A DNA stretch of 64,000 nucleotides from Daphnia carinata (GCF_022539665.2 NC_081331.1:3506501-3570500), one strand, 5' to 3'; shown: positions 36,492 through 51,382, counted from the first letter of the stretch. The notes: a model not told the origin generated them from the letters alone. Numbers and translations are program-made.

Positions 36492-37510
36492 ATTGTGTGT
36501 TGAGAAAAAGAATGGAGTGTATAATGGCAAGCCACCCTTGACGGCGATGAACACACATCCACACTTCTTTCTATTGCGCCCGGCCGAAGGGAGGCGACGC
36601 TTGGCTGCAGCACGACACGCAACAGGACACTACTCGGCGTGCCGAATAGTCATACTCGTTTTCTCGGAAAAATCGTACGACGACACGTAAAATCTCGCAT
36701 CAGTTTCAGTACAAAATAACAAATCAAAAAACAATAGGTGAAAAATACACGGGGAAACGACAGTGGAACACGATAATGTCAAACTCCCGCAGAGCAAATC
36801 CATTGCGATGTTTGATGTTTTGACTTGACCTTTGGTGTACTGTTCAACATTACGCCCTTTTTTTTGCCACGTAAACATCTTCCCCTTTAATACACTGAAG
36901 GACGGTGGTGAATTGGAACGCAAACGAGACCACCATCGTCGTTTGTTGAATGGGACTTGTGCGCGTGGGAGAAGTGTGACCAAAGTATTAGACTGGACTG
37001 CAATCAGATTTGCTTTCATTTTTTTTTCTCCATCACGAGCAATCATTGAAAAATTGTCCGTGCGACTGCGAGGACCTACTTGGTGACGGTTGAGATTTGA
37101 CATCAATAGATTTAAACATTATGGCGCACAATAATGCGGTGATGGGCTTTAGAAGGGGAAAGAAGATCCGCAGGTATCCGCATTGGACACGCTCGCCGGT
37201 CAGGCTGAATTTTTTCTTTTCGACAGATGAACATCGTTAGCTTCGCTACTTTGCGCTCTCTACGAGTCTAGTTATAGCCCCCACCGCTGTGTCCCGGTGT
37301 GTCTCCTCTTTAGCTCGCCCCCCCCCCTTTACCAACCCTTGGCCGCCATTATATTACTCCCGTATGTAATAAGAAAGCGCTTCGTTTGGTTAACAATAAG
37401 GAAATCCCAAGAAAGACCCAAATTCAACCCCTCGACATGTGTGGCGATGTTATCTCGATGCCATTTGATTTTTATTTAGAAGGGTAGAGATACATTTTAT
37501 TCGAAAAATG

Positions 37511-37526
37511 TATATATATATATATA
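37511..37526. repeat. (TA)n microsatellite
   Basis: Eight TA units. Confidence 0.9.
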
Positions 37527-40500
37527 AAGGATAGAGGGAAAAAAGCGGAAATATTTCATGGAAAATGCATCGTAAATGTCAGTGTTTAAGCTGTTAGACA
37601 AAGTTAAGGGCGGCTTCGAGGTTTTTCTTGTTGTGTAACAAAAGCACGACGTAGACAAGACAGCCGCAATGTGAGCAAAAGTGAAAACTCGACGGGCTTC
37701 CAGTAGATCAAAAGGCGTGAGAGGACTGTCGACCAGCACGAGGGGATGGTAACACACAAGTGGAGGGGAGACAAAGTGAAAGAGAGGAACGAAGACGAAA
37801 GGGAACCGAAAGAGAGAGGTGCGAAAAGGGCCTCGGCCGACAATGGCGCAACACCAAGCCGCTACAATTCGTACAAGACGGCGACGGGGTGAACTCTAGT
37901 CAAACAAAAACGAAAAGAAAAAAAGCCTCTGGCGCCTATTCTTCACCTTTTCTTCCTCAACTTTTGACCCTAAAAAAAAAAATCTGTACGGAAAAAAAAA
38001 ACTCTTCGACTACGAGCATTTGTGTGTTTATGACGCATCTAGTCACTTCGTTCAACGCTCAAACTGGGAAGACAAAAAAAAGAACAAATTTCAAATAATA
38101 GGTAACAACCTGTCGACCCACTTTGGTTTGTGTCTAGTTTTTCTAACTGTTAACTACACATGTCTATTAAGGGAAAAGGTAATCTTTCTTCACTCATGTT
38201 TGGCTCTTAATTGTTCGCAAGAAGAAGTGCTGGGGGGTCAACACAGCCAGCGGTGGTCAAATGAAAGCAAATGAATGCTGCGTGACCAACTCAAAATCTC
38301 TGAAGTGACAGGTATGCAGCAAGTAGCCGAAAGAGGATACCTCACATTTTCTTTTAAATATAGAAATAAAAAAAAGTAATATTTATCGGATAAGGAAGGA
38401 GAAGGATGTTGAGAATTTCCTGCGCTTGCTGAGAGAAATGGAACGTCCGGGGGCCAATAAATATACGATGGACCGCGCGCGCGTTAGCTTTAACAAGGCA
38501 ACCCCCCTTGCTTTTTGTGATGGTTTTCTTTCTTCTTCTTTTTCCCGATAAACCAAGGTATCTTTGTTTTGTTTTTTCTTTGACGTCCGAAACCGATAAG
38601 GGCGTCTCATTAGTCCGGTCGAATGAGAAAGCGTTCTACTCTTTGCCCGACTCGATTGAAACATTTCCACCCAGACATATCCACCCAATGCCTTTTTTTT
38701 TTTAACGTAACGATCAGTATCATGTTGAGAGGGATGAAAACTTGGACTAGAGCCCTTTGTATCCGCACTATACCACAAGAAAAAAAAAACAAAAAAAAAC
38801 AAAAGGGTTCGGCAATGTTTCACCAGCCTAGTGGCAAGACACAAACGGGAATGGGGGGCAGCACGATAAATCACAGCGGGGATAGACAACTCTTTCTTCC
38901 AGCCGCTATTCAAATCGGCCATCATAACCGACTTGTTCTACTCCATTCATTGAATCTGGCCAGTTTTTCTCTTTACTGATTAGGTGGAAGATGAGTTGAT
39001 CAAAGCTGACCCTTTAAATGCACTCAACGTTAACGGACTAAAAAATAGCTGCTTTTTGCTCCCCTACCCGGACACTCAGTGGGTTTTCCACCATCAAACA
39101 AAATCAAAAGTAAGACTATCCCTTTTTGATGCGTTTTGGGCTTCAGCAACCAGTGCTGGATTTATGTACTCGACATTTTTATTTTACATTCTTTCGAGTC
39201 CCGCGGCTCCATTCAATGCCAGCAGTTCGTCTCGAATAAAAAAAGCTCTCAAAAACTCTTGAGCGACGTTTAGCGTCAAATTAAAAAGCCAGCAGGTAGC
39301 AGGATTATGAAACCACTGTTGCCGCCATCCTGATAGACCAACAACGAAAACATCACACAACAGCAACAACAACAACAAAAAAAAAGCCGACGTTTTTTTT
39401 TTTCTTTCTCGTTTTGCTGCTCGGTTTGAGAAAGGGGAAATAAAAGGCAGGTCGTTAAAAAAATGAAAAAGCAATATGTGGCATTTTGCTGAGAAGATCA
39501 GGGCACAAGATCAGTTTGAAAAAAAAAAACGAATGGCAGCGTCACAAAAGATGTAGAACTGCGTCACACAAGTCTGAAAAAAAAAAAATCTAATGATACG
39601 GGGAGGATGTACTTAAGCATGCAGGGGGTTCCTCCTCTTCCATAAGAATAAAAACGAGAAAGAAAACAGCAACACATTTGTTGCAAGGAATGAGGGTATT
39701 CACGTGTTATGCTACCTGAAAAAAAAGCTAGCACAATTGCGGTTGGCTTTACGATAATGGCCATTGAGTAAGGAAAGTGAATAACACGAAATAAAGAAAT
39801 GTGCAACACGATTGCCACTTTGATAAAGAAGGTGCGATTTGACGACGTTTGACAGCGACAAACTTGTGTGCGTTAGAGTGTTTTGGGTATTATTTACCTC
39901 ATCCTCGGTTTTCACCTGGAGCTATAACTGGTGTGACAAGATGATGCTTCCCCGGCCCTAAAGGCCAAATATCCATGTGCACTAGAACAATCACTGATGT
40001 TGCAATTTTTTCTTCTTTGCTTTCTCACTTCACTTTTTGATTATCTTTTATTAGCTTTCAATCAGTTCACTTTGCCGAAGGATCACCAATTTCCACAATT
40101 TTTAAGCTTTGACCACCTTAGAATTCAAAATGTCTGATCGCTAAAAAAAGGGAAAAAATGAAGAAATGGAGAGGACACTTAAGGAATGAAAGGTAGGGGA
40201 GTCAAATCACTGAGAATTAGAGAACGGGCGAATGCAAGGCGCGTCCAACGCACGTCGTGTCGCAAACCCAACTGGCATGGACTTCGCTTCGCCTCGGTCG
40301 ATATAAACCGGGCGCGCTGCGGACTTTTGGGTAGGTGGGGCGAGAGCTGCACTGGAACGCTTGCGGTGCGTACAGGGAAGCCAATAACCAAAGCAAACTG
40401 AGGTACTGCGTTACGTTGGAGTAGCATCCACGTATGTAGTGTGTCTTTCTTACCTTTCTATTACTGTACGTAAGACTGTCGTCCTCTTACATTGTACGAG

Positions 40501-43500
40501 GCGCCTCCCTTGTTGTCGTGTGTGCAACTCAACCGACTTTCCATACCGAAATGAGCTCGTAGACGTTCATAACTCGCCTTCCCACCACTTTTCAGCACTT
40601 TACTGCATTGTTTTTTTTTTTTTTTGCCTTTTTTTTTTTAAAAGTAAGTTGTTACCGGTGGGAAGACAAACTTATATCGCCCCGCCTGACGTGATGCAAA
40701 AGGAAAACCTGAAATGTTGGTTACGCGTTTTTGTTAAAAATTCACGTGGAAAGGGGGAAAGAGAGAGGGGGGCATATTCTTAATTGCCGTTTTATTATTA
40801 TCGTTTTTTTTAGACGATTCATCAGTCACACGTAGAAAAGACAGAAGCAAAAAGTTGAAAGTCGTGTTGCTCTGCTGATCAGCTGACGCTGCGGTTCGCT
40901 AGTTTCTGCGCACTTCCGTCGTACTTTCCAACTATTATTGTATGACAACAGACAAGTGAGACACGGTTTATTTTTACGTCATACAGTTGAAGCGGAAAGC
41001 AAATAGATTTGGGGGGGGGACGGACGGAATTTGCATCACGTTGTTGTATGCGACAAAATGTGACCATTCGAAATTCGTCATAAAAATATACGAGGCCATC
41101 ATTCCGCATGGCACCATAATGTTCCGTACATATAAAATACATCCGGTAATTCACTTCTCCAGCTTTTTTTTTTTTTTAGTTACTCCGCACTGTAAAATGT
41201 TGTCACTACAAGGGTGGATCCGCGCACGTATAAAAATGTACGAACATGGTCATTGAGCTTTCGAGAAATCCTATACAGTAGAGGATGAGAGACCCCATTG
41301 GCCTTTTTGTTATCCGTTTTTATGATTTCATTTTTCCATCAGTGATAGTTATTATCTATTAAAGAAATTCGATCCAATTCCAGGCAACTATACGATGAGA
41401 TCACGAAGACCATACATCCTCATTTCTCTCGATCCTGTAGACGAGAGACATTTTTCCTTTTTTCTTATCTTGTAATTGGAGATGAGTGACGGATAAGCTG
41501 CTGGATTGAAATGTTGACCCGACAGCAACTATGTCAAGATGAGTCCATCTGCTAGCAATAGATACAAACATTTTTTTCTAAAAACTGTGGGCAAAAGAAG
41601 CAAAGAAGGGGAAGCTAGACTGACATTTAAAACCCAAACCAGGTATTCATTGTGCAAATGGGCCATCCAACTGATGTGAGGTGACACTAACCGGGGAGAG
41701 GAAATGGTTGACGATCTATTTTAATAGACTGGGCGTGAATACCGTTGAATAAGTGCTCTCTGTCGAGTCTCTGTGCGAAAGTAGAAAGAAATCGCGAACT
41801 TTACTGGCTTAACTCCGGCCGTAGAGGAGTAACAGCTTGTAGTCAAACAGCCAAAAACGAAACAAAAAGGTGAGCCAGACGCGCATCGTGCCGACGCATT
41901 CAGACAAACTATTAGAACCGCCCTTTATTTTAACGACGAACAAGCAGCCATTTCATCAAACAATTTTTCATCGTAAAGGCGTCGTTGAAACGTGTGATAC
42001 CTTACCTTGTCTCAGGTAGTTTTGATCCATTCCTTACCCTTTTCGTCAGCAAAGAAGACGGCAACACTGCGGAACTCAAGTATTCGACAGCGTTTGTTTA
42101 ACCTTCGCTTCATCGACTTTATTGCCTTTGTACGCAAAGCGTGTTCCAGCAATCACGACTACAATCGCATGCTTGAATGCACGCCGGAAACGGATTTACA
42201 AATTTCGTTTCTTTCGTGTACAGCGTAATAATTGAAAAATAAGACTCCTCCTTTACTCACGGCGTCCTTAAAGAATCATCATTTTCCGCAATGCAATTAT
42301 GCACAAAAGGATACAACAAGAAAGTAAACAAAAGATTTGTGAACGTATACCGTATATCAGGTGTGAGAAGAGCCCAGAATGCAAATATGCGAATTAACAA
42401 TCCATTTTCACCTTGAATTACGAACAATATGCTGCGCAGCCAATGATTGATGATGAAGCGCTGTGTAGGGAGAACGGTATGTTTCCGTCTTGCTGAACCG
42501 TGCCAGTCCCCATGCTGAACTGTTGGACCGATGAAATTGCAAACTCATTTCCCCCTTCCAAATACATTTTTGTTTGCCCCTTTTCTGCCACCTTACGTCA
42601 GCATGTCGAATTAGGAAAATAAAAAGTAGGGTAACGGTAATGAAGCAACTGTGCCAAACCTTACATCATACGTTGTCAAAGTTGGGGTGAAGGAGACAAA
42701 AAGAAAAAAGGTCACCATTCGTTTAGAAAAATATTTAAATTAGTTTTCCTACCCGTCGCATTCTTTTCAGCATTTTTGTCCATATGGTCCGTGTCGAAAA
42801 TTGTGTGCCAAAAAAAAAAAAAGGAAAATATCTCCCACCGCAGATCCTTTTGAAGACGCCGTTTATATGGTGAGAATGTAAGCCTCTGGTGTTTGGCAAC
42901 GGGTTTTCTCTCCCTGCACAATAATACTGATATTACTCATGCGTTGGTGCGAAGCCAATATCGAACTGGGTTTGATTTTTGCTCTCTCCCAAAAAAAGGC
43001 ATGGCTCATGCTTTATGTCAAACGAGAAGCTTCAATGACAAACGACAAAAGACGTCTAAGCCTCTTTGTATAGGCTCTACTCCGCCATTCCGCCGTGTTT
43101 TTGGAGAGTTACGGCCATAATAACTGCTGTTTATCAAAGAATGTGAAGAAAAAGAAAAAGTCACACACACGATTCATTCGACAGTAAAAGAGCGGAATGC
43201 ATTTAGCTCGCCCTTGAACAAGAAAACAAAAATTTAAAAACGACGTCGGGGAGCAAAAAAAAAAAAAGATACACATAAATACAAAATAAATAAATAAAAG
43301 AAAATATATAAATCAGTATTAAGGTCGGATGATCTGGGGAGTTGACTAAGGGAAAATAAGGGCGTATTTCACGCTGGAATTGGGGAGCGAACATAATAAG
43401 GCTCGTTCGTAATCCGTGCGCACGAATGAAAAAGGGGGAGTGTGAAACACACAATTTAGGTCAACTTTTATTCTTTCCCCTCATTCTTTTTTTTTTCTAT

Positions 43501-44477
43501 ATCATCAGGGTCATAACTGGTATCATGCAAAATTATTACGTGTACAAGGAAAAGTTGGCAGAAACTGGCAATCATCCCGTGATTTTTTGCGCTATTATAA
43601 GTTTAAAAAAAAACTTGCATTGCCCGCAACACAAAAAGAGCGAAATAAGGCACCGCCCTAAAAGTCCACTATTATGAAATATTAAATTGATAGCCCATTT
43701 TTTTTTGGTCAAAATGTAGAACACGTCAAGTATTATGTGCAACGGTGTTGTATAAACAGGTACAGTATGCATGGGTGGGAGAAGCGTGATTCGGCGCCGT
43801 TACGTCTGGCGCCGACATGACTACATCCTCACATTATGTTCCAAACAGACGGGAAGTTACTTTTGAGCTATTTTTTTGTTTTGTTCCGATCTTATTTTTT
43901 ACCTACAAAAACAAGAAGAAGAAAAAAAAAGCTAGTTTATTAGCACCACGAATATTAACTGCCACCGAAAAAAAGGTAAATAATGTTAAACGTAACGAAA
44001 ATAGCGTGTTTACGATGCCATCGACGTCATGTTGCTCTAATATAACCTGTACTTTCATGCCAGATGAGCAACAGACTTCCATAACGCGACAGGTAACTAC
44101 ACATTTCATCTGGATCGCTATCTCTCTATAGTTGAGGCAACATAGCGCTTGCATGCTCGGCGGTGAGTGGCATATCTCATATCGTCGTCGAAAGTCTTTG
44201 GAATGAGGTGAAACTCGGTGAAACGAAGAGCGGGTGACCTGTTAAAATGATATGCTCTTAGAGGTAGCATCTCTGGAATGCGAGGGACATCAGCCACAAT
44301 CATCACTACAGATGAGAAAGGACTCTTAGTTATGTTACGTATGTCACTCGCTTTTGTGTCTGGTCGAAGGACGCCAATCTGTGCAGACGGTGCGCATTCC
44401 TCTTCAACAACTTACTGGATACCAGCGGATTATTGTTCCAAATGCGATCTCTTTACAACTGCTGCGTTCTAGAGCAA

Positions 44478-44514
44478 TTAAGCCATACCGATCCCGGCAT
44501 TTAAGCCATACCGA
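44478..44514. repeat. Short direct repeat, 14 bp twice
   Basis: TTAAGCCATACCGA occurs at 44478-44491 and again at 44501-44514, a 23-base period. Only two copies are present. Confidence 0.85.
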
Positions 44515-47500
44515 AAACGGCAAGACGGAGGCCTTTTACGGGCCATATAATTTTGCTCGTCCGTGGGTTTCATTATTGAATTTGAACGACTTTTCAATTT
44601 CCTTTTTACAGGCAGAGCCATCTAGTAGTGATGCAGTTAGTTAAAATTTTAACGAATAATAGATGGCGTGAAAGATTCAGCTTCCATCCATTTCGAAAAT
44701 TAAGCAAGCCACAAAGACTCGTTTTAAAATCAAAACAAATTTACCTAACACTGCTGATCGACTAACCTTCGTCCGTCTTCGTGTGACTGATTTTCTACAT
44801 TTAGATATTTATGACTGAAATAGCCACTCTGCTGGATTGGCAAAGACTTTCAACAGTGCCGGAATACGGAACGCTTGTGCCGGACAAAAAGAGCCGGGCG
44901 CATCACCATCGACCGGTTGGCTCTTTTTTGCATGAAGATAACAAAAAAGAAAGAAAATGGAAAAGCAATAACAAACAACGGAAGAAAGAAAATAAAAAAC
45001 GTTTGCCTATTCGTGTCGTCTTTCTTTTATTCTTCTCTCAACTGTCCCCGTCTATCTGAACACGACATTTACATATTTCAGGCGCGTAGCTTGTCAATCC
45101 GTTTTTCACCAATTTCACGTAGCCTTTTTATACGGCCAAAGACGAGCCTACATATGAATATCAGATGGAGCCCAATCTTAGCTCTAAGCGGCGCGTTCCT
45201 ACACAGACACACACACACATACACAAAAAAGTCTTATCGAATAGCTTGAGATTTGTTGCCATCCAATTCAGGAGAGAATGGGTAAAAAGGGGGAAGGAAA
45301 ATAATGCTATGCATCATCCGCATATAGCAATAAGAGATGCACTAAAAGATAGTCAAGCAGGCAAAACACGGGTATTAAGCATTAGGCTATATTTTAAAAA
45401 TCGATTCCGCTTTCGCACGTAGGTTTGAATAGCAATCTCGGCAATACTGGGTGGATAGGCATTCTTTTCACGTATTTAAAGCGATCAAAAGTATGCGGTT
45501 CGTTGTATATTTTACAGAAATACGCTACGATGGAGTATGGATATGTCGTATTTAGAAGAATATGATTCGACCTATTCTTATGATTGCCATTAGGACAATC
45601 GAATTGCCTGCTCACTGGTTTATTGCTGATCGATAGAGAGAATAATCTGCATAATTCTCGCTTCATTATTAACTTGAACGGGTTTCACTTGACATGCAAA
45701 CAGAGGAAAAAGCAAACGTGATTACTGCAAATAGCATCCTTACAGAACTGCGTGTTTACTCTTCGATATTGCTTTCTTCTTGCTTTAAGTCAACCGTTTG
45801 TACGCACAAAAAGTACTGGAGAAGTGTTAGAAGAAGCCGACTAAAGAAACATTTCAAAATAGAACTCTCAGAGGAAGAAAGTGACGAAATGGATCGATGG
45901 CAAAGTGGGATGGCGAGACATCGTTAATGATCAGAACTATCTCAGCTAAATGGTTGAAAAAGTTGGACGTATGGAGATCGGAAAAAAAATACTGAATTTG
46001 AATATAGGAACAGAATATCAACTTGTGTACGGCTTCTGTGGTTCTACGCAGTTTGTGTTGCACTTGTAAGGATGCGTTTACAAAGTTACACGCAGCCCAA
46101 GTTTAATATTGAATACGAGAGCTTAGCATTTAGTTATGGTCTCCAAATGATGACAGCAGTTTTGTTTCTAATTGCGTTATACGATGGATTATGGGTGCAT
46201 ATTAACAAAGCTATATGCATAGCAAATATCTTATTCAGTTCTAAGTTGGAAAGAGCTTTTCAGACGCAACAGCCTAAATTATACTACGAACAGCGATTTG
46301 AGCCCTTCCTACCATTTTTCTCTTATTTTTCAGCACAGAAAGATCGCTTTATATTAACGAAAAGTAAAAAGAAAAACAAAATCATTTTAAAAGGGAGAGA
46401 ACGACGTACCTGGAAACAAGCTCTTTCTGCATGAAGGTGTAGACGGAAGTAACAGTGCATCTGAGGGCAAGGGACTCAACTAGAGCGACGAAAATAAATG
46501 CGACTTGTGTAGAGGAGAGGGCACAAAGTTATCGGCCTAAAACTGTAAAAACAAAAGACAATCGACAAAAAAAGAAAACGTTTGAAGGTAGGGAGAAGGG
46601 GGGAGAATTTTGATATTTTGCGTATTATTTACATCATTGTTCCTCTTTTTCCCTTTTTTTTTCATGTTGTGCTTTTGGCATACTAATATCTGCAACCCTG
46701 CGTTTGAAATTTAAATACAATGTCTATAGAATGCATTTTTCTACACTGTCATACAGCCTTTAGGGTTTTTTTCCTCCTAGGATAACGCAAAAAAAAAAAA
46801 AATCAGGGTGCGAGGCAAATGATGAATTGTAGCCCTATTTCGAATCTGTCAAGTAACCTAATATTCTTGTTTGACATTTTATGAGCTCGGAGAGAGTGTT
46901 GACTGTAACAAATAGATTTCCATCCGTTACCTGTCTAGGCAGGGTCTGAAACCGCCCAGATCTGGGCTCAAGTATGTAATCAACTCGAACGAGCAATTTC
47001 ACTGTATTTTCAAGCCACTTGATAAGGTGGTATCGTGAAATTGCATTGTGCACAGCAATTTCCAACAGTTTGGCTGAAAGTTGGGTCATGTCCCGACTCG
47101 TTCTTCCCATGGTAAATCGCACTTACAATGAAGGCAGAAGGAACAAAGCGAAGGTCAATTCATCTAAAGTCCATAACATCTCCAAGTGGATACATTCTGA
47201 GAAAAAAAGAAACTCACATTACGTTATTAGCGGAAATATAGTAAGGTCGACGAGGTGGTTTAACGGACGAGTTAGCTGGCAACTGCACCACCGGATGAAA
47301 CTAGAAATAGGAAAGAAAATTGAATGCAGCTAACCATTTCCTTCTTGCCTCTTCCTGTCGGACCCATTCTCACTGCGCTTTGCCTCACGAGGGCCTTTTA
47401 AAATTCTTATGCAAGATCGATTCCACTACGCGTCAATTATACTGGCCAGAGTGGCGACGCATTCTCAGGCACACCGGTTAAATCATTCTGGCTTTTATTA

Positions 47501-48959
47501 GACTATACCTAACTTTCCGCTCACGTGCTGTATTATTTAACCGGAAAGCCAATTCACTGTTCGCGATGGCGTTGACGTAAATTGGGTCCGCAGCAGTTTA
47601 CGACACTTAGAATTTAACTTGCGACACTCATTCCCTGTTCTTTAGGCAACTCATTTTGTAAAATTCAGCCATAACACAAAGAATGCTTATCGTATTAGTC
47701 AAGCTATCAAGCATTTTGCTTACATAACCAGACTTTCGGTACGGATTTTCTATCTATGCAAGACAGCAAAATAAAAAAAAAGGAACTCGAAACTTCATAT
47801 GCCGGTCTATTGACGTCGAGTGAAATATGCTATGAAGTAGGCGCTTTTGATCAGCCGATTGCACTACTCAAAAGCGAATAGAAATTGTCCGTGTTCCAGG
47901 CAAACTTTTCCTCCCACATACTTTTTTTTTTTTGCTTTCGCCAAAACGAATCAACTTGGCTCGTAACGCAAAGAGCTGCGGAAGAGGAAAACACGACCAT
48001 CAACTCGGCCCAAGTTCACAATCTAAGCCACGGGTAACTGGCAAACTTTGAAAACGTCGTTTAAATTTTATTTATCAAAGTGAAAACGCTTATGTTAAAG
48101 TATATTGTTATTGCCAACGTCTGGAGTGAATTGAATCTTTGATAAACGACCATTGTATCTCTTCTATGGACATAAAATTCACAAATCCATCAGTGCTTGG
48201 TTGCATCTTACGACTTTGATCTTTTTTGATGTAACGCCCTTGTGTCATATAACTCGCGTATCAATAGGTATCATCTGCTCTGAGCCATTGATAGCGCTGA
48301 ATAAACAGTATAAGCTTTACTGGTGAACGAAGAAGGGTGCACATCACAACTTCACCGTTCGTGACATGATAATTGACATGGAAGCTATTGTACGCTAGCT
48401 GAGTGGTGCCAACTCGTTTCATCGAACTGTAGGGCAAAAAACAAGTGCATCGATTTTTGGAATTGCATCGAACGATTCGTTCGTCACATTTAAGACTTTT
48501 CTTGCTTAGTATTTAAAAATACATGGAACGAATGTTTACTTATTCCCTTTGAGAGCTTTAAAAAGTAAGAACTTACGATTTACATACCGTACTGCTTCTA
48601 TTCATTGGTATTACCTGTATTGCCCATTGTGGAAGGTTGCGTATTACGGCTAGTTTACATACATGCAAATCCTTTAGCGGCCTTGCCACTCAAAAAGAGA
48701 CCACTGGCTGGCACACGAAAGGATTCCATCTTTACACTAATATCAGAAATGGTATGCACAAACCGCACGATAAACAGAAACCAATTTGATCGGCCGAAGA
48801 GAAAAATAACATACCCTAAAAGATTTAGTTTTCTCTCGCTAGCGAACATCGGAGATATATTAGCGTTTGTGTTGTTCTGGAGTCTTTCCTACCCACACAG
48901 TGATCAAGGACAATAAGCGAAAGAAACTGAGATAGAAACGTGGGCATCGGATTTCTGAA

Positions 48960-49070
48960 ATCTGCTCCACGTTCGTCGTTATTGCCCTTTATTCCTTACA
49001 AGAAGAACCTGAAACCGTCGACATTGGCATTGGATTCTGTTAAGAACGAGAAGACCCACGTGGAGCAGAT
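48960..49070. repeat. 13-bp perfect inverted repeat with 85-base spacer
   Basis: ATCTGCTCCACGT at 48960-48972 pairs exactly with ACGTGGAGCAGAT at 49058-49070. Beyond the perfect part, pairing can continue with bulges (TCGTT against AACGA). The size suits a long hairpin RNA precursor, but the interior pairs poorly. Confidence 0.8.
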
Positions 49071-51299
49071 CTCCAGCTAGAGAAGCGCAGGCAAAATGAG
49101 TTCTGCTGAATAAATGAAAACTTCATAAAGAAGCAAACACAAACAAATATTGACAATCATTAGCATCGCGCCCAATAAATATAGTGCTGAGAAAACACAA
49201 ATCAAAGGCATCTATCGATCATTATTACTGCACTATTTACACAGTCATAAACAGAGATGAAGAGTCTTTCCCATTGGCGCTGAATACATAATAAGATTGC
49301 AGATGGAAATATATTAAACAAAAAAATAATAGCTCACCTCAATAATCGTGATGGCTTTAGCGAAGATAAAGAGATGCCTCAAATGACAGTGATGTATTAT
49401 CATTTTAAACGAGAAGCAAACAAGCAAAAAAGACAAATAAGAAGAATGAGATAATAACAGTCCACTCCAGTTGTCACTTCTCCACGTCACGCGAATTGCA
49501 TAAAACAGTTTAACAGGAATGCATAGCAATTTACGTAACATCAAATCTAATGTTGCGTTGGCTATCCTCTCAGTCAATTCGTTCGTAAACTCTATCGATT
49601 TTTGTTCTGATGATGAGGGTTCATACTACTAAAGTATAACTGGCATCATATTATCTTTTATACCATTATATGTATAAAACTATTTTCCATATAGGCTGAT
49701 GGTATCATGCATCACAGATTTCGACCGCAAAAAGGAATTCTTTCCCACAGAGCCCATGCTCTTTTCACGGAATTGGAACGTTTGTAGGATTGGGGACCAA
49801 ATTTCATATGAGATATCCCATGCATAAGAGAACAACAAAGCAATCAAAGGAAAAAGATGTGAGGCAAAAGACAAGCGACGCATCCATTTCCTTCCGATTC
49901 TTCTATCATACGTGAACTGGAGCTTAAACCTATCTTATAGTACTATTGAAAATTCGTTTAGATTTGAACTTGTTTCTAGAACAATTTATGGAGTTCTTAT
50001 GCAGAAACTCCGCTCTCCCACATTGCAAGCGATGCCGATACACCAATACTTGCCCTTTCATTCTATTTCGTTTTTTTTATTAGTGTTCCTCTTGTTTTCA
50101 ACATTTCTTTTGAAATTCCCTGTCTTGTATGTTCCGATGTCGGGCAACATCAAACTTTGAGAAATACGTTGGAAAATGGAGCTCAAGCCATAGAACCCAA
50201 ATTATAGTCGGATAGAAGACGACATAGAACCAATGAAAAATAGTAACCATAAAAGAAAACGCGTGAGGTTTTTTTATTTTTGTTTTCAATAAGGGCGGCT
50301 TTATACTAACACACTCCTAGCGCAAAATCGATGACAGAGATGAATGGCGTGGGTTTCCGCTATCTCTTCTTCTATCTCAGCCTAACGCACACTGAGAAAA
50401 TGCACCGGGTTGCACACATGATCCCGTCTTCACTATTTTCCCCCGTTTTTTCCAATGTTACCCCACTGACGTTACTGACATTAAATATTAATAATTCGTT
50501 CTCGTGGCGCAGGGGACCGTCATGTACGAAATCCAACAACAAAGGCGTCGCTCTTCTTCCGATGCTTTTTATTAATCAGTTTAGTGGAAGGGCTCTAAAC
50601 GAGGTTGATAGTTGTATATAGACAAGGAAAACGTCGTTGGCTCACAAGGGGAAGCCACAGCATTCAAACACCAGTGAGCTGTAATTAATCTCAGCAGGAT
50701 GTACGTACGGGTATCATCGATCCGGAAACAAAGATTGATGAACCGCAAAACTTTTAGTATTACGTATAGTAATCGGCTTGTCCACACGACATCGTGCGAT
50801 TAGATAGAATTCGTAGCGCGTCCCTTTTCGTTTTGTAGCTAAAAATCGTCTCATTCATTATGTTTTTCAGCTTTGCCATCATCGAAAAGAAATGACGCAG
50901 TTTTACGCACTGTCATTTCTGGGAGAATTGCAACGATCGTCATCTCTAGAAAATATACAGACAGAAGCCCTTGATGAAACCTGGTGTCGACGGGTGGGTG
51001 TCTTTAATGCGTAGATAGAAAACCTGTTAGTCGCTACCCCGAGACAACCGCCCCCCGTTGTTGAGAGTAATCCAATTTCTTTGAGATGTATCCGCAATGG
51101 TGTTAATACACGCATAGAGACAGGCGTGAATATGGGGAAATCAGGACGGTAGTAAAGATTTGGAAAGCAGATCGGGAGTTGGCAGGAATAGAGCACAGAG
51201 CAACGAATTACAAATAGAGTGCTATGACCACTGTCCCAGCACTTCTCGTATAAGCCAAATCTACCTTTGAAAGTAATTTGTTTAAATGAACTTACCTAT

Positions 51300-51382
51300 T
51301 ACATGTGGGCGGTTAAGGGGAGGCGCCGGTAGCATATCGGACTGATATGCCATTTTCACGGGTTCAAGCATTTTCATTTCCG
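51300..51382 (+). pseudogene. Possible degenerate tRNA-like segment
   Basis: The segment contains GGCGGTTAAGG, resembling the D-arm of Ser/Leu-type tRNAs, then GGACTGATATGCC resembling an anticodon arm, then CGGGTTCAAGC resembling the T-loop B box. The first and last elements are about 56 bases apart, suitable for a type II tRNA. The T-stem and acceptor stem do not pair, so it cannot be an intact tRNA. It could be a tRNA-derived SINE remnant or coincidence. Confidence 0.2.

Noticed and set aside
36268-36690. 140-residue plus-strand frame
   Set aside because: Contains a poly-Phe start and a Cys-Val repeat translated from the TG microsatellite; no recognisable domain.
44811-45422. Successive plus-strand frames at 44.8-45.4 kb
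   Set aside because: They do not join by consistent splice sites and show no domain; treated as chance frames.
46072-46434. 120-residue plus-strand frame with a hydrophobic patch
   Set aside because: Starts with ATG and is not repetitive, but I see no family motif, promoter or splice context; its Lys-rich end comes from an A-rich tract. A homology search could change this.
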